Positions 1 through 9,471 of a stretch of DNA of 52,077 nucleotides are shown in pieces. A model generated the notes under the pieces. It saw only the letters and a program-made list of their open reading frames with translations, did no database searches and was not told the DNA's origin. This stretch comes from Rhizobacter sp. Lineage in GTDB: Bacteria; Pseudomonadota; Gammaproteobacteria; Burkholderiales; Burkholderiaceae_C. Within the stretch, counting starts at the first letter, position 1. Every line of letters begins with the position of its first letter. The position numbers and the translations under genes were made by a program. The stretch is taken from NCBI GenBank assembly GCA_025350965.1, contig JANXWV010000018.1, positions 1 through 52,077 of the forward strand, given 5' to 3'.

Positions 1-687
1 GATCTCGCCGCGGTCCATGAAGATCATGTTGTCGGCGACGGTGCGGGCGAAGCCCATCTCATGGGTGACGCAGATCATCGTCATGCCGTCCTGCGCCAGG
101 CCGACCATGACGTCGAGCACTTCCTTGATCATCTCGGGGTCGAGCGCCGAGGTCGGCTCGTCGAACAGCATGATGCGCGGGTTCATGCACAACGCGCGGG
201 CGATGGCGACGCGCTGCTGCTGGCCGCCGGAGAGCTGGCCGGGGTATTTGCTCGCCTGATCGGGAATGCGCACGCGCTCCAGATACTGCATGGCCGTCTT
301 CTCGGCCTCCGCGCGCGGGGTCTTGCGCACCCACACCGGGGCGAGGCACAGGTTGTCGAGCACGGACAGGTGCGGGAACAGGTTGAACTGCTGGAACACC
401 ATGCCGACCTCGGCGCGCAGCGCGTCGAGTTGCTTCAGGTCGTCGCAGACCTCGATGCCGTCGACGACGATGCGGCCGCTGTCGTGCTTCTCCAGCCGGT
501 TGAGCGTGCGCAGCAAGGTGCTCTTGCCCGAGCCCGACGCGCCGAGGATGGCCGTCACCTGCCCGGCGTTGAAATGGGTGCACACGTCGCGCAGCACATG
601 GGCCGGGCCGAAGTGCTTGTTGACCTTGTCGACCGTGATCAACGGTGACGACGCAGACGCGGTGGGCAACGCGGCAGCAGTGCTCAT
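1..687 (-). CDS. Polar amino-acid ABC transporter ATP-binding protein (3' truncated by window edge)
   Basis: ATPase of a type I importer for polar amino acids (GlnQ/HisP/ArtP family), acting on the cytoplasmic face of the inner membrane. The 229 visible residues contain Walker [10 protein letters not shown] near residue 50, the Q-loop (VFQQFN), the signature LSGGQQQR, Walker B with [12 protein letters not shown], and the switch His in CVTHEMG. The reading frame runs off base 1, so roughly the last 15-25 residues are missing. The ATG at 687 overlaps the permease stop (ATGA), which indicates translational coupling. The permease and binding protein lie upstream on the same strand, giving the order binding protein-permease-ATPase. 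The substrate cannot be read from sequence. Confidence 0.95.
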   Translation of the reverse strand, partial: MSTAAALPTASASSPLITVDKVNKHFGPAHVLRDVCTHFNAGQVTAILGASGSGKSTLLRTLNRLEKHDSGRIVVDGIEVCDDLKQLDALRAEVGMVFQQFNLFPHLSVLDNLCLAPVWVRKTPRAEAEKTAMQYLERVRIPDQASKYPGQLSGGQQQRVAIARALCMNPRIMLFDEPTSALDPEMIKEVLDVMVGLAQDGMTMICVTHEMGFARTVADNMIFMDRGEI

Positions 688-1472
688 GCCAACTTGCCTT
701 CCACGTCGAAGCGCCGCTCCACCGCGTCCGACACCTGCGTCATCACGGTCGTGAGCAGCAGGTAAATCGTGGCGGTGGTCAGCAGGATGGGCAGCGGCTG
801 GAACGTGGCCGCCTGGATGCGGTTGCCCACGTTGGTGAGTTCGACCACGCCAATGGCGTAGGCGAGCGACGAGTCTTTCAGCAGCGCCACGATGTTGTTC
901 ACCAGTGGCGGCAGCGAGATCTTGAACGCCTGCGGGAATGTCACGTCGATGAACGTGAACCATGGCGACAGGCCGAGCGAACGCGCGGCTTCGATCTGCC
1001 CCCTGGGCACCGCGAGCAGGCCGGCGCGAATGGCCTCGGCGTTGTAGGCGCCGGCGTTGAAGCTCAGCGCGAGGCAGGCCGAGGCAAAGTCGCCGAGCTT
1101 GAGCGCGGGGATCAGCGCCGGCAGCGCGAAGTACACGAACAGCACCTGCACCAGCAGCGGCGTGCCACGAATGACCCAGATGTAGGTGCCGGCCACCCAG
1201 CGGAACACCGCGACCTTCGAGGTCTTGCCGAGCGCAGCGAGCACGCCGATCAACACGCCGCACACCCCCGCCACGAGCGTGAGCTGCACCGTAACGCGCG
1301 TGCCCTCGGCGAAGTACTGCGCGTTGTTGCCGATGGGCTCGGGCGCCAGCGAAAGCGGGAGCGCCATCAACCACAGCAGCAACACCAGCACGACGCCGGC
1401 CACCGCCATGGTTGCGCTGCTGCGCAACTGGCGGCTCCAGCCGGCGGGCCAGACTTGCAGGGCGGCGGTCAT
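684..1472 (-). CDS. Polar amino-acid ABC transporter permease (HisM/GlnP family)
   Basis: Inner-membrane permease of the adjacent amino-acid importer, 262 residues. It has a hydrophobic first helix (about residues 22-42), a long region of further membrane helices, and the family segment around [12 protein letters not shown] followed by the EAA-loop-like stretch [11 protein letters not shown] that contacts the ATPase. I start it at the ATG at 1472 (MTAALQVW). The longer open frame to 1592 adds an Arg/Pro-rich stretch that looks non-coding. It overlaps the ATPase gene by 4 bases and lies 52 bases after the binding-protein gene. A single permease gene suggests a homodimer, as in many GlnHPQ-type systems (inference). 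Confidence 0.93.
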   Translation of the reverse strand: MTAALQVWPAGWSRQLRSSATMAVAGVVLVLLLWLMALPLSLAPEPIGNNAQYFAEGTRVTVQLTLVAGVCGVLIGVLAALGKTSKVAVFRWVAGTYIWVIRGTPLLVQVLFVYFALPALIPALKLGDFASACLALSFNAGAYNAEAIRAGLLAVPRGQIEAARSLGLSPWFTFIDVTFPQAFKISLPPLVNNIVALLKDSSLAYAIGVVELTNVGNRIQAATFQPLPILLTTATIYLLLTTVMTQVSDAVERRFDVEGKLA

Positions 1473-1524
1473 CGGCGCTCGGTCGTCAGCGTGGCGGGTT
1501 GGCGGCGTTGGTGGTCTTTGCGGA

Positions 1525-2310
1525 TCAAGCCGGCGCCTTGCAGCGAATGTCTTCGCCGAACCACTTCTTCGAGATGGTGGCGTAGGAGCCATCGGCCTGG
1601 ATGGCTGCCAGCGCCTTGTTCACCTCGCCCGCGACCGAGGTGTTGCCCTTGGCGACCGCCGAGGCAATGCGCTCGACGAACAGGAAGTCGCCCATCTTCA
1701 GCCCCAAACCCGGGTTGGCTTCGAGCGCGGTCTTGGCCACGAAACGGTCGGTCACCCAGGCATCGACGCGGCCGGTGGCCAGTGCGGCGCGGGCATCGGT
1801 GTCCTGCGGGAAGTTCTTCATCTCCTTCACGCCGGCGAGCTTCTTGACGTTCTCGAGGTACGTGGTGCCGGTCTGCACCGAGACGACCTTGCCCGTCAGG
1901 TCTTTCGCGCTCTTGATCGCCGGGTCCTTGCTGATGATCACGCCGCCCGAGCAGTAGTGCGGGTCGGTGAAGGTCACGGCCTTGGCGCGCTCTTCGGTGA
2001 TGCCGTGCGAGGCGATGACCATGTCCCAGCGGTCTTGCCGAAGGCCGGCCAGCAGGGCGTCGAAGCTGAGCGCCTTCCATTCGATCGTGACGCCCATCTT
2101 GGCGGCCATGGCCTCGGCCACGTCGATCTCGAAGCCGGTGAGCTTGGCACCCTGGAAGTAGTTGAACGGCGCGAACTGGCCTTCGGTGGCCACGATGATC
2201 TTGCCGTCTTTCTTGATGTCGTCGAAGGGGCGCGCGTTGGCGCCGGCCACGACCAGCAGCAGTGCCGCGCAGGCACCCAGGCCACGAAGGGCGGATCGAA
2301 TTGGTTTCAT
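1525..2310 (-). CDS. Periplasmic amino-acid-binding protein (SBP_bac_3)
   Basis: Solute-binding component of the importer, 261 residues. A short basic N-terminus (MKPIRSALRG) and a hydrophobic segment ending ANARP indicate a Sec signal peptide. The mature part follows family 3 binding proteins: GKIIVATEGQFAPFN at the start, GFEIDVAEAM, and IEWKALSFDALLAGL. The ATG at 2308-2310 is preferred over the longer frame to 2409 because it puts the signal peptide at the N-terminus. It is the first gene of the minus-strand operon and is divergent from the nitrile hydratase genes across 183 bases. The ligand is unknown; polar amino acids are typical for the family. Confidence 0.93.
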   Translation of the reverse strand: MKPIRSALRGLGACAALLLVVAGANARPFDDIKKDGKIIVATEGQFAPFNYFQGAKLTGFEIDVAEAMAAKMGVTIEWKALSFDALLAGLRQDRWDMVIASHGITEERAKAVTFTDPHYCSGGVIISKDPAIKSAKDLTGKVVSVQTGTTYLENVKKLAGVKEMKNFPQDTDARAALATGRVDAWVTDRFVAKTALEANPGLGLKMGDFLFVERIASAVAKGNTSVAGEVNKALAAIQADGSYATISKKWFGEDIRCKAPA

Positions 2311-2493
2311 GGGGTTCGCCTTTGCAAATGGACGGGGAATGTGTGTGGGAATTTTGAACCCGGAGCCGCACATGCCACGTGCCTTGTGGATGGCCCGCCA
2401 CACGTGCAATCCCTCGGTTCCGTGGCTGGCGCCGGTGGCCCGGTGTCACGCAACGTCCGTGCCCGGACGGTTGTGCCGTCGTAGCATCGGCCC

Positions 2494-3132
2494 ATGGCGA
2501 CTCACGACCACCACGAGCATCACGACGACCACAGCGAGCTGAGCGCAATGGACCTGCGGGTGCGCGCGCTCGAATCGGTGCTCACGGCCAAGGGCTACAT
2601 CGACCCGGCCGCGCTCGACGTGCTGATCGACACCTACCAGACCCGCATCGGCCCGCGCAACGGGGCTCGCGTGGTGGCGCGGGCCTGGGCCGACGGTGCA
2701 TTCCGCGAGCGCCTGCTGCGCGACGTGGCCTCGGCCACTTCGGCCATCGCCGAGCTGGGCTACGGCGGGCGCCAGGGCGAGCAGATGCTGGTGGTCGAGA
2801 ACACGCCGAGGCAACATCACCTGGTCGTGTGCACGCTGTGCAGCTGCTACCCGTGGCCGGTGCTCGGCTTGCCGCCGGCCTGGTACAAGAGCGCGGCCTA
2901 CCGCTCGCGCGCCGTCAAAGACCCGCGCGGCGTGCTCGCCGACTTCGGCGTCACGCTGCCTGAGGGCACCGAGGTGCGCGTGTGGGACTCGACCGCCGAG
3001 CTTCGCTACATGGTGCTGCCGCTGCGCCCGGCGGGCACGGAAGGCATGACTGAAGAACAACTCGCCGCGCTGGTCACGCGCGACTCGATGGTCGGCACCG
3101 GGCTGGCCCTGGCGCCGGGCACAGCGCCATGA
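2494..3132 (+). CDS. nthA: Nitrile hydratase alpha subunit, cobalt type
   Basis: Catalytic alpha subunit of nitrile hydratase, which hydrates nitriles to amides in the cytoplasm; 212 residues. The metal site is explicit: C-T-L-C-S-C at residues 113-118, followed by [15 protein letters not shown]. Thr in the second position is the established marker of the non-corrin cobalt form (iron enzymes have Ser). The three cysteines are the metal ligands, two of them oxidised in known enzymes. The N-terminus is strikingly His/Asp-rich ([13 protein letters not shown]), which could bind metal before insertion (inference). Its stop overlaps the beta-subunit start by 4 bases. No amidase gene is adjacent, so the amide product must be handled by genes elsewhere. 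Confidence 0.96.
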   Translation: MATHDHHEHHDDHSELSAMDLRVRALESVLTAKGYIDPAALDVLIDTYQTRIGPRNGARVVARAWADGAFRERLLRDVASATSAIAELGYGGRQGEQMLVVENTPRQHHLVVCTLCSCYPWPVLGLPPAWYKSAAYRSRAVKDPRGVLADFGVTLPEGTEVRVWDSTAELRYMVLPLRPAGTEGMTEEQLAALVTRDSMVGTGLALAPGTAP

Positions 3133-3797
3133 CGTACCGAACCCATGCCGACCTCGGCGGCGAAGGCGGTGACTGCGGCTTTGGCCGCGTGCTGCCCGAA
3201 CCCGAAGGCGAACTGTTCCATGCGGCGTGGGAGCCGCGCGCACTGGCGGTCACGCTCGCCATGGGGGCCACCGGGTCGTGGAACATCGACGCGAGCCGCG
3301 CCGCCCGCGAAACGCTGCCGAACTATCGCGCGCTCGGCTACTACGAGGTCTGGATCACCGGGCTGGAACGGTTGCTGCGTGAGCGCGGGCTGGTACAGGC
3401 CGACGAGCTGGCCGCCGGCCGCATGCTGCACGCCGCGCTGCCGGTGGCCCGCGTGCTGCGCGCGGCCGACGTGCCGCAGGTGCTCGCCAAGGGCGCACCG
3501 ACCGAGCGGCCTGCCAGCACGGCGGCACGCTTCAAAGCCGGCCAGCGCGTGCGCACCCAGGCCGCGCCGGCCGTGCACCACACCCGCCTGCCCGGCTATG
3601 CGCGCGGGCGCTGCGGCACGGTCGAGCGGGTGCACGGCGCGCATGTGTTCGCCGACGCGCATGCACAAGGCCTGGGCGAGAGCCCGCAGTGGCTCTACAC
3701 CGTGGTGTTCGCCGGCACCGAGCTGTGGCCGGACGCGGCGCCCGGCCTCACGGTGTCGGTCGATGCGTGGGAGCCCTATCTGGACGCCGTCGAATGA
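3129..3797 (+). CDS. nthB: Nitrile hydratase beta subunit
   Basis: Second subunit of the alpha-beta nitrile hydratase, 222 residues, close to the usual size. The N-terminal segment [18 protein letters not shown] and [13 protein letters not shown] are family hallmarks. The C-terminal SH3-like barrel is visible as [30 protein letters not shown] and QWLYTVVF. The start ATG overlaps the alpha-subunit stop (ATGA) and its own stop overlaps the activator start in the same way, so the three genes form a translationally coupled unit. Residues around the metal cluster come from both subunits in known structures, so strict co-expression makes sense. Confidence 0.96.
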   Translation: MTYRTHADLGGEGGDCGFGRVLPEPEGELFHAAWEPRALAVTLAMGATGSWNIDASRAARETLPNYRALGYYEVWITGLERLLRERGLVQADELAAGRMLHAALPVARVLRAADVPQVLAKGAPTERPASTAARFKAGQRVRTQAAPAVHHTRLPGYARGRCGTVERVHGAHVFADAHAQGLGESPQWLYTVVFAGTELWPDAAPGLTVSVDAWEPYLDAVE

Positions 3798-4153
3798 CGC
3801 TGACCGCGCCCTTCGGCCTCGGCCCGCCCGAAGCTCCCGTGTTCCGCGAACCCTGGGAGGCGCAGGCCTTCGCGATGACGCTGGCGCTGCACGAGCGCGG
3901 GCTGTTCACCTGGCCGGAATGGGCCGCCGCGCTGGCCGCGCAGATCAGCGCCGCGCAAGCCGCCGGCGACGCCGACACCGGCGATACCTATTACCACCAC
4001 TGGCTCGCCGCGCTCGAAGTGCTGGTCGCCACCAAGGGAGCGAGCACCGCCAGCGAGCTGGAACACTGGCGCGAGGCCTGGGACCACGCCGCCGACCGCA
4101 CGCCGCACGGCCAGCCCATCGTGCTGGCGGAAGGCGATTTCGCCGCGCACTGA
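3794..4153 (+). CDS. Nitrile hydratase activator / accessory protein
   Basis: Small cobalt-insertion accessory protein of 119 residues, the P14K/NhlE-like family found downstream of cobalt nitrile hydratase genes. The segment [19 protein letters not shown] then [11 protein letters not shown] matches the family and is also visibly related to the beta-subunit N-terminus ([17 protein letters not shown]). That fits the known self-subunit-swapping role, in which the accessory protein temporarily replaces the beta subunit while the metal is loaded. [14 protein letters not shown] is a further conserved stretch. The start ATG overlaps the beta stop by 4 bases; the longer open frame upstream is a shadow of nthB. 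Confidence 0.93.
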   Translation: MTLTAPFGLGPPEAPVFREPWEAQAFAMTLALHERGLFTWPEWAAALAAQISAAQAAGDADTGDTYYHHWLAALEVLVATKGASTASELEHWREAWDHAADRTPHGQPIVLAEGDFAAH

Positions 4154-4215
4154 GCCCCGCTGACAGCTGCTGCGCCGGCCCCGCCCGCGCCAGCACAGGT
4201 TTGCGACAATCTCGC

Positions 4216-5496
4216 ATGATCTCTTCCGACCTGCAAGCGATGGTGGCCCACATGGGCGCAGCGGCCCGCGCCGCGAGCACGCTGATGGCCGCCGCCCCCA
4301 CCGCCGCCAAGAACCACGCACTGCTCGCGCTCGCGCAGCGCCTGCGCACCGAGCAAGCCGTTCTCGCCACCGCCAACGAACAAGACCTGGCTGCCGCCCG
4401 CACCGGCGGCCTGGCCGGCCCGATGCTCGACCGCCTGCGGCTCGACGCCAAGACGCTGGAGACCGTGGCCGAGGGCTGCGAGCAGATCGCCGCCATGCCC
4501 GACCCCATCGGCGAGATCACGAACCTGGCGTACCGCCCGAGCGGCATTCAGGTCGGCCGCATGCGCGTGCCGCTGGGCGTGTTCGGCATGGTCTACGAGA
4601 GCCGGCCGAACGTGACCATCGAGGCGGCGTCGCTTGCCATCAAGAGCGGCAACGCCTGCATCCTGCGCGGTGGCTCGGAGGCGATTCACTCCAACCTGGC
4701 GCTGTGGAAGCTGGTGCAAGCCGCACTGACTGATGCCGGCCTGCCGCCCGATGCGGTGCAACTCGTGCCCACCACCGACCGCGCCGCCGTGGGCGTGCTC
4801 ATTGCCTCGCCCGAAGCGGTCGACGTGATCATTCCGCGCGGCGGCAAGGGGCTGATCGAGCGCATCACGCGCGAAGCCAAGGTGCCGGTCATCAAGCACC
4901 TCGACGGCAACTGCCACGTTTACGTTGACGCCAGCGCCGACCTGGAATTGGCCGTGCGCGTGACCGACAACGCGAAGACGCAGAAGGTCAGCCCGTGCAA
5001 CGCGGCCGAGTCGTTGCTGGTGCATGCCGATATCGCGCCCGCCTTCCTGCCGCGCATCGGCGCGCTGTTCGCAGCCAAGGGCGTGGAGATGCGCGCTGAC
5101 GCGGCCGCGCTCGCGCTGCTGCGTGACGTGCCCGGCGCGCGGCTCGAACCCGCCACCGAACAGGACTGGGCCGAGGAGTACCTGGCGCTCGTCATCAGCA
5201 TCAAGGTCGTCGCGAGCCTGGACGAGGCCATGGCTCACATCAACCGTTACGGCTCGCACCACACCGACGCCATCCTGACCACGCAGCACACGAACGCGAT
5301 GCGCTTCCTGCGCGAGGTCGATTCGGCGAGCGTGATGGTCAACACCAGCACCCGTTTCGCCGACGGCTTCGAGTACGGCCTGGGCGCCGAGATCGGCATC
5401 AGCACCGACAAGCTGCACGCGCGCGGGCCGGTCGGGCTGGAAGGGCTCACGTCGCTCAAGTGGGTGGTGCTCGGCCACGGCGAGGTGCGCGGCTGA
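4216..5496 (+). CDS. proA: Gamma-glutamyl phosphate reductase
   Basis: Second step of proline synthesis: NADPH-dependent reduction of gamma-glutamyl phosphate to glutamate-5-semialdehyde, cytoplasmic. 426 residues, normal length. Visible motifs are [12 protein letters not shown], the nucleotide-binding stretch around [10 protein letters not shown], and the catalytic cysteine in [14 protein letters not shown]. The C-terminus ([17 protein letters not shown], then [15 protein letters not shown]) is typical. There is no Shine-Dalgarno before the ATG; instead a -10-like GACAAT lies at 4206-4211, only four bases upstream, suggesting a leaderless or nearly leaderless transcript. queC starts in the stop codon (TGATG), so the two are coupled although functionally unrelated. 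Confidence 0.97.
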   Translation: MISSDLQAMVAHMGAAARAASTLMAAAPTAAKNHALLALAQRLRTEQAVLATANEQDLAAARTGGLAGPMLDRLRLDAKTLETVAEGCEQIAAMPDPIGEITNLAYRPSGIQVGRMRVPLGVFGMVYESRPNVTIEAASLAIKSGNACILRGGSEAIHSNLALWKLVQAALTDAGLPPDAVQLVPTTDRAAVGVLIASPEAVDVIIPRGGKGLIERITREAKVPVIKHLDGNCHVYVDASADLELAVRVTDNAKTQKVSPCNAAESLLVHADIAPAFLPRIGALFAAKGVEMRADAAALALLRDVPGARLEPATEQDWAEEYLALVISIKVVASLDEAMAHINRYGSHHTDAILTTQHTNAMRFLREVDSASVMVNTSTRFADGFEYGLGAEIGISTDKLHARGPVGLEGLTSLKWVVLGHGEVRG

Positions 5497-6215
5497 TGCC
5501 GGCCGCAGTGAGCAGCGTCGACCCGCGCCGCGCGCTGGTCTTGTTCTCGGGCGGGCAAGACTCCACGGCCTGCCTGGCCTGGGCGCTGCAGCGCTTCGCG
5601 CATGTCGAGACCCTCGGCTTCGACTACGGCCAGCGCCACGCCGTCGAGCTGGAGTGCCGGCTGCACGTGCGGCATGCGCTGCGCCTGCAGTTCCCGCTGT
5701 GGGCGCGCCGCCTGGGCGAAGACCACCTGCTCGACATGACGCTGCTCGGCCAGATTTCCGACACCGCGATGACCAGCGAACGCGCCATCGAGATGAACGC
5801 GCAAGGCCTGCCCAACACCTTCGTGCCCGCGCGCAACCTGCTGTTCTTCAACTTCGCCGGCGCCATTGCCTACCGGCGCGGTTTGAGCGTGCTGGTGGGC
5901 GGCATGTGCGAGACCGACTTCTCCGGCTACCCCGATTGCCGCGACAACACCTTGAAGGCGATGCAAGTCGCGCTGAGCCTGGGCCTGGACGCGCCCATGG
6001 TGATCGAAACCCCGCTGATGTGGCTCGACAAGGCGCAGACCTGGGCCCTGGCCGAAGCGCTGGGCGGCGACGCGCTGATCGACCTGACCATCGAGCACAC
6101 GCACACCTGTTACCTCGGCGAGCGCGAAGAGCTGCATGCCTGGGGCTACGGCTGCGGCCTGTGCCCCGCCTGCGACCTGCGCCGGCGCGGGTACGAGGCG
6201 TGGGTGGCGAGTTGA
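5496..6215 (+). CDS. queC: 7-cyano-7-deazaguanine synthase (PreQ0 synthase)
   Basis: Converts 7-carboxy-7-deazaguanine to PreQ0 with ATP and ammonia in queuosine tRNA-modification biosynthesis. 239 residues. The PP-loop [10 protein letters not shown] (about residues 14-23) binds ATP, and YGQRH follows. Near the C-terminus four cysteines for zinc are present: HTCYLGE then [15 protein letters not shown]. The start ATG at 5496 shares its A with the proA stop. Other queuosine genes are not in the window. The ORF extends upstream in frame, but that part overlaps proA and carries no conserved sequence. Confidence 0.96.
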   Translation: MPAAVSSVDPRRALVLFSGGQDSTACLAWALQRFAHVETLGFDYGQRHAVELECRLHVRHALRLQFPLWARRLGEDHLLDMTLLGQISDTAMTSERAIEMNAQGLPNTFVPARNLLFFNFAGAIAYRRGLSVLVGGMCETDFSGYPDCRDNTLKAMQVALSLGLDAPMVIETPLMWLDKAQTWALAEALGGDALIDLTIEHTHTCYLGEREELHAWGYGCGLCPACDLRRRGYEAWVAS

Positions 6216-6739
6216 GCGCCGCCCAGATCGCTTTGTGGGCCGGCGCGGCCGCACTGCTGTTCTGGGCCGTCGGCGCCTACAACCGGCTGGTGCGCATGCG
6301 CGGCGAGATCGTGCGCCAGTTCGCGTCGGTCGATGCGCAGTTCCGCGAGCGCCAGGCGCTGCTTCTGCAACTGCTCGACATGCTCTTGCCGGCCATGCCG
6401 CACGCCACCGAGCGCATTGACGCACTGCGTGCCGCCTGCCAGCAGGCAGAAGCCGCGTGCGCCCGCGCCCGTGCCCGGCCCGGCACCGTGGGCGCCATCA
6501 CGAGCCTGCGGCTGGCCGACGACATCGTGGCCGAGGCGCGCGCCCGGCTGCCGGTGCAAAGCGCGCCCGGGCTCGACGTGGCACCGCTCAACGCCCAGCT
6601 TGCCGCCAGCGACGTGACGCTTGCCTTCGCGCGGCGCCAGTTCAACGAGACCGTGGCCGACTACAACCACGCGGTGCGGCAGTTCCCGACCGTGCTGCTG
6701 GTGCGGCTGTTCGGCTTCCGCGTGGCGGGCGTGTTGTGA
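6200..6739 (+). CDS. LemA-family membrane protein
   Basis: Protein of about 179 residues with one N-terminal membrane helix ([25 protein letters not shown]) followed by the helical-bundle pattern of LemA proteins: [22 protein letters not shown] and, near the end, [31 protein letters not shown]. The conserved FN...YN...FP spacing supports the family. The molecular function of LemA proteins is not settled. No ATG fits; GTG at 6200 (just inside queC) or TTG at 6212 (overlapping the queC stop) are the candidate starts, and I list the longer. The following hypothetical gene is 22 bases downstream and likely co-transcribed. Confidence 0.82.
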   Translation: MGGELSAAQIALWAGAAALLFWAVGAYNRLVRMRGEIVRQFASVDAQFRERQALLLQLLDMLLPAMPHATERIDALRAACQQAEAACARARARPGTVGAITSLRLADDIVAEARARLPVQSAPGLDVAPLNAQLAASDVTLAFARRQFNETVADYNHAVRQFPTVLLVRLFGFRVAGVL

Positions 6740-6761
6740 TGCCGGGCAACATTGGTTGACC

Positions 6762-7670
6762 ATGACCGCACGCGCCCCCGACGACCCGAACCGCCGCGCC
6801 GAGGCCGATGCGAACGAGCGCGCCCGCGTGGCCGCCGACCAGTTGTCGCGCGTCAACGGCCCGCTGGCGTTGCACGCCACCGTGCTGGCGCTGCTGCTGC
6901 CGCACGACAGCAAGCGCGCGCTGCGGGCCTGGGAGATCGAGTGCCAGGCCAACCCCGCCGCACAAGCCCTGCGTGCGCACGTGGCCGCCCTGCCCGCTGC
7001 CGCCCGCCTGCCGTGGTTCGAGACCATGTTGGCGCGGCTGCGCAGCAGCCCCTTGCCGGCCCGCCAGGCCTTGCTGGAGGCCACGCGCCGCCTGATGGGT
7101 GCCCGGGGCACGGTGCGGCCCATCGACCGCCTGCACTGGCTCGTGATGCGGCTGCGGCTGGGCGAAACGCCGGGCGTTGCCGCACCGGCGGGCGCTGGCA
7201 CGAGCATGTCGCAACTGCCGCAGGCCGATGTGCATGCGATTGCCATGTTCAGCGCGTTCCTGTCGCGCATGGTGCCGGTGGCCGAGCCGGCTGCGGGCGA
7301 GGCCGGCGGAGCGCCCGCATCCGCCCCCACACCCGCGCCGGCACCCGCGCCGGCCACATCGGCGCCCGGAGCCGTCTGGTACGCGAGCGTGATGGCACCG
7401 TGGGCGCACCTCGGCGAGGTGCCGCCGCTCGCCTTGCCCGACACCGACGGCATCGTCTACGCGCTGCATGCGTTGCAGGCACTGGCCTGGATGCAGCGGC
7501 CCGTGCTCGTGCGCGGCTGGGTCACCGCCGCGCGGCAGCACAGCCGCCACGGCCGCTTGACCGACAGCGCCGCCGACGCCCTGCGCCTGAGCTGCGCACT
7601 GCTCGATTCCCCACTGCCGCCCGAGCTGGCGCGGCACTACAGTGCAACGACCCCGGAGGCACCTGCATGA
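6762..7670 (+). CDS. Hypothetical protein downstream of the LemA-like gene
   Basis: I do not recognise this 302-residue protein. It is Ala/Arg-rich and probably mostly helical, with no obvious membrane segment or signal peptide. A low-complexity Pro/Ala stretch (PASAPTPAPAPAPATSAP, about residues 188-205) separates an N-terminal part (residues 1-150) from a C-terminal part containing WYASVMAPWAHLGE and ALHALQALAWMQRPVLVRGW. No HExxH or other catalytic signature is seen, so it is not the M48 peptidase that sometimes accompanies LemA. The start ATG at 6762 lies 22 bases after the LemA-like stop, and its stop overlaps the next start (ATGA), so it sits in a run of co-transcribed genes. Confidence 0.75.
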   Translation: MTARAPDDPNRRAEADANERARVAADQLSRVNGPLALHATVLALLLPHDSKRALRAWEIECQANPAAQALRAHVAALPAAARLPWFETMLARLRSSPLPARQALLEATRRLMGARGTVRPIDRLHWLVMRLRLGETPGVAAPAGAGTSMSQLPQADVHAIAMFSAFLSRMVPVAEPAAGEAGGAPASAPTPAPAPAPATSAPGAVWYASVMAPWAHLGEVPPLALPDTDGIVYALHALQALAWMQRPVLVRGWVTAARQHSRHGRLTDSAADALRLSCALLDSPLPPELARHYSATTPEAPA

Positions 7671-8077
7671 CTTCTCGAAGCCCATCGCGCCCATCGCGCC
7701 ACTCGTCCAAGCGTTCATCCCGCCGTTCCCGAACCGGGCTGGCCTGGGCGCTGCCGCTCTGGGCGCTGCCGATCTGCGCGGTGCTCGCCGCCAACGCCCT
7801 ACCCACGCTCGCCCACGCCCAGAACGCCGACGCGCAAGCGCTGCGCACGCGTGCCCTTGCCGCCACTTGCGCGCAATGCCACGGCACCGACGGCAGGGTC
7901 GCGAGCGGCGCCGCCTTGCCCGGCCTGGCCGGCCTGCCGGCGCCGTATTTCACCGAGCAGATGGCGGCCTTCAAGGCCGGCGCGCGGCCCGCCACCGTGA
8001 TGCACCAACTCGCCAAGGGCTTCAACGACGCGCAGATCGCCCAGCTCGCGGCCTACTTCGCGGCCAGCAGCCAATGA
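7667..8077 (+). CDS. Monohaem cytochrome c subunit (sulfide dehydrogenase, FccA-like)
   Basis: Small c-type cytochrome, 136 residues. The very basic N-terminus (SRSPSRPSRHSSKRSSRRSR) precedes a hydrophobic segment ending at TLAHAQNA, consistent with a signal peptide. One haem-binding CAQCH is seen, followed by GLPAPYFTEQMAAFKAGAR and a Met-containing stretch that could supply the sixth ligand (VMHQLAKGFND). A strong ribosome site GGAGG precedes the ATG at 7667 by 7 bases. It is directly followed by the flavoprotein, so it most likely accepts electrons from it in the periplasm, as FccA does for FccB. Only one haem is present, as in single-haem FccA types. Confidence 0.88.
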   Translation: MTSRSPSRPSRHSSKRSSRRSRTGLAWALPLWALPICAVLAANALPTLAHAQNADAQALRTRALAATCAQCHGTDGRVASGAALPGLAGLPAPYFTEQMAAFKAGARPATVMHQLAKGFNDAQIAQLAAYFAASSQ

Positions 8078-8085
8078 GGGCCGCG

Positions 8086-9414
8086 ATGAAGCCTGATTCC
8101 CTGTCCATGCAACCCACCTTGCGCCGGCGCGATGTGCTCAAAGCCGGCGGCGCTGCGCTCGGTGCCGCTGCATTCGGCGCCACCGCGGTCACCGGCTGCG
8201 CCATGAACTCCATCGGCACGCCCGACGTGGCGCGCGTACTCGTCGTGGGCGGAGGCTTCGGGGGCGCCACGGCAGCGAGGTACGTGCGGCTGTTTTCGGG
8301 CGGCAAGATCGACGTGGTGCTGGTCGAGCCCGACGCCGCCTTCGTCTCGTGCCCGTTGTCGAACCTGGTGCTCGGCGGCACGAAGCTGATGAGCGACATC
8401 ACCGTGCCCTACGACGCGCTCGCGGCGAAGCACGGCGTGCGCATCGTGAAAGACATGGTCGCCAGCATCGACCCCGCCCGACGCGTGGCCGTGCTCGCGT
8501 CGGGCGGCAGCATCCGCTACAACAAGCTCGTGCTCTCGCCCGGCGTCGAGATGATCTGGGACAGCGTGGCGGGCCTGCGCGCGGCGAGCCAGCAAGGCCA
8601 GGTGCTGCAGGCGTGGAAAGCCGGCGTCGAAACGCTGGCGCTGCGCCGCCAGCTCGAGGCCATGCCCGACGGCGGCGTGTTCGCCATCGCCATCCCCGAA
8701 GCGCCGTACCGCTGCCCGCCCGGGCCCTACGAACGCGCATGCGTGGTGGCCGCCTACTTCAAGGCCGCCAAGCCGAAGTCGAAGGTGCTGGTGCTCGACG
8801 CCAACCCCGACGTGACCAGCAAGCCCGCGCTCTTCAAGAAAGCCTGGGCCGAGCAGTACGCCGGCATGGTCGAGTACCGGCCGCAGCACAAGGCCACCGG
8901 CATCGACGCGGCCGGCAAGACCCTCCAGTTCGAGATTCAGGACGACGTGCGCGCCGACGTGCTGAACGTGCTGCCCGCCATGCGCGCCGGCGCCATCGCC
9001 GTGCAGACCGGCCTGGCCAACTCGAACGCGCGCTGGTGCAACGTGAACTACCTGAACTTCGAGTCGACCGCCGCACCGAACATCCACGTGATCGGCGACG
9101 CCACCCAGGCCGCCCCAGCCATGCCCAAGAGCGGCCACATGGCCAACGGCCACGCCAAGGTGGTGGCCGCAGCCATCGTCGCCGAGCTGAACGGCTGGGA
9201 AATCAACCCCGCGCCGATGCTCACCAACACCTGCTACAGCTTCGTCGACGCGACCCGCGTGGTCCACGTGGCCAGCGTGCACGAGTACGTGGCCGCCGAG
9301 AAGACCTTCAAGACCGTCGCGGGGTCGGGCGGGTTGTCGGCAGCGGCGAACGAGGTCGAGGCGGGGTATGCGTGGAGTTGGGCGAGGTCGATTTGGAGGG
9401 ATGCGGTGGGGTGA
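8086..9414 (+). CDS. fccB: Flavocytochrome c sulfide dehydrogenase, flavoprotein subunit
   Basis: Periplasmic FAD enzyme oxidising sulfide and passing electrons to cytochrome c; 442 residues. A twin-arginine signal is visible (RRRDVLKAGGAALGAAAFGA), implying folded export. The Rossmann motif VVGGGFGG is at residues 53-60. The FAD-linking cysteine is C89 (FVSCPLSNLVLGG). The redox-disulfide pair is expected at C210 (YRCPPGPYERAC) and C383 (NTCYSF), by analogy with Allochromatium FccB. I start at ATG 8086, preceded by GAGGG with 5-base spacing; an ATG at 8074 overlapping the cytochrome stop is an alternative. The last 65 codons, including C383, lie in a 198-bp segment duplicated at 10195. A toxin-antitoxin pair follows 57 bases downstream. 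Confidence 0.92.
   Translation: MKPDSLSMQPTLRRRDVLKAGGAALGAAAFGATAVTGCAMNSIGTPDVARVLVVGGGFGGATAARYVRLFSGGKIDVVLVEPDAAFVSCPLSNLVLGGTKLMSDITVPYDALAAKHGVRIVKDMVASIDPARRVAVLASGGSIRYNKLVLSPGVEMIWDSVAGLRAASQQGQVLQAWKAGVETLALRRQLEAMPDGGVFAIAIPEAPYRCPPGPYERACVVAAYFKAAKPKSKVLVLDANPDVTSKPALFKKAWAEQYAGMVEYRPQHKATGIDAAGKTLQFEIQDDVRADVLNVLPAMRAGAIAVQTGLANSNARWCNVNYLNFESTAAPNIHVIGDATQAAPAMPKSGHMANGHAKVVAAAIVAELNGWEINPAPMLTNTCYSFVDATRVVHVASVHEYVAAEKTFKTVAGSGGLSAAANEVEAGYAWSWARSIWRDAVG
9216..9413 (+). repeat. Direct repeat copy 1 (3' end of fccB)
   Basis: 198 bp covering the last 65 codons of fccB. It matches 10195-10392 in the same orientation with 8 mismatches by my count (about 96 percent identity). The repeat begins exactly at an internal Met codon (residue 378) and stops one base before the fccB stop codon is complete. 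The interval between the copies is 781 bp and holds HigBA plus a truncated antitoxin gene. Confidence 0.93.
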
Positions 9415-9432
9415 TCGCCGGGCTGGCCTTGT

Positions 9433-9462
9433 TTGCTTGTGATATTACGCGCTGCGTAATAG
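9433..9462 (+). promoter_or_regulatory. higBA promoter with overlapping operator dyad
   Basis: A -35-like TTGCTT (9433-9438) and a -10-like TAATAG (9457-9462) are separated by 18 bases. Overlapping the -10 is a perfect inverted repeat, ATTACGC-GCT-GCGTAAT (9444-9460). This is the expected layout for autorepression by the HigA antitoxin. The predicted transcription start is only a few bases before the higB ATG at 9472, and there is no Shine-Dalgarno. Confidence 0.65.
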
Positions 9463-9471
9463 ACTGACCGG

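Noticed and set aside
6762..7670. M48-type metallopeptidase partner for the LemA-like protein
   Set aside because: No HExxH motif or membrane helices in the hypothetical protein.
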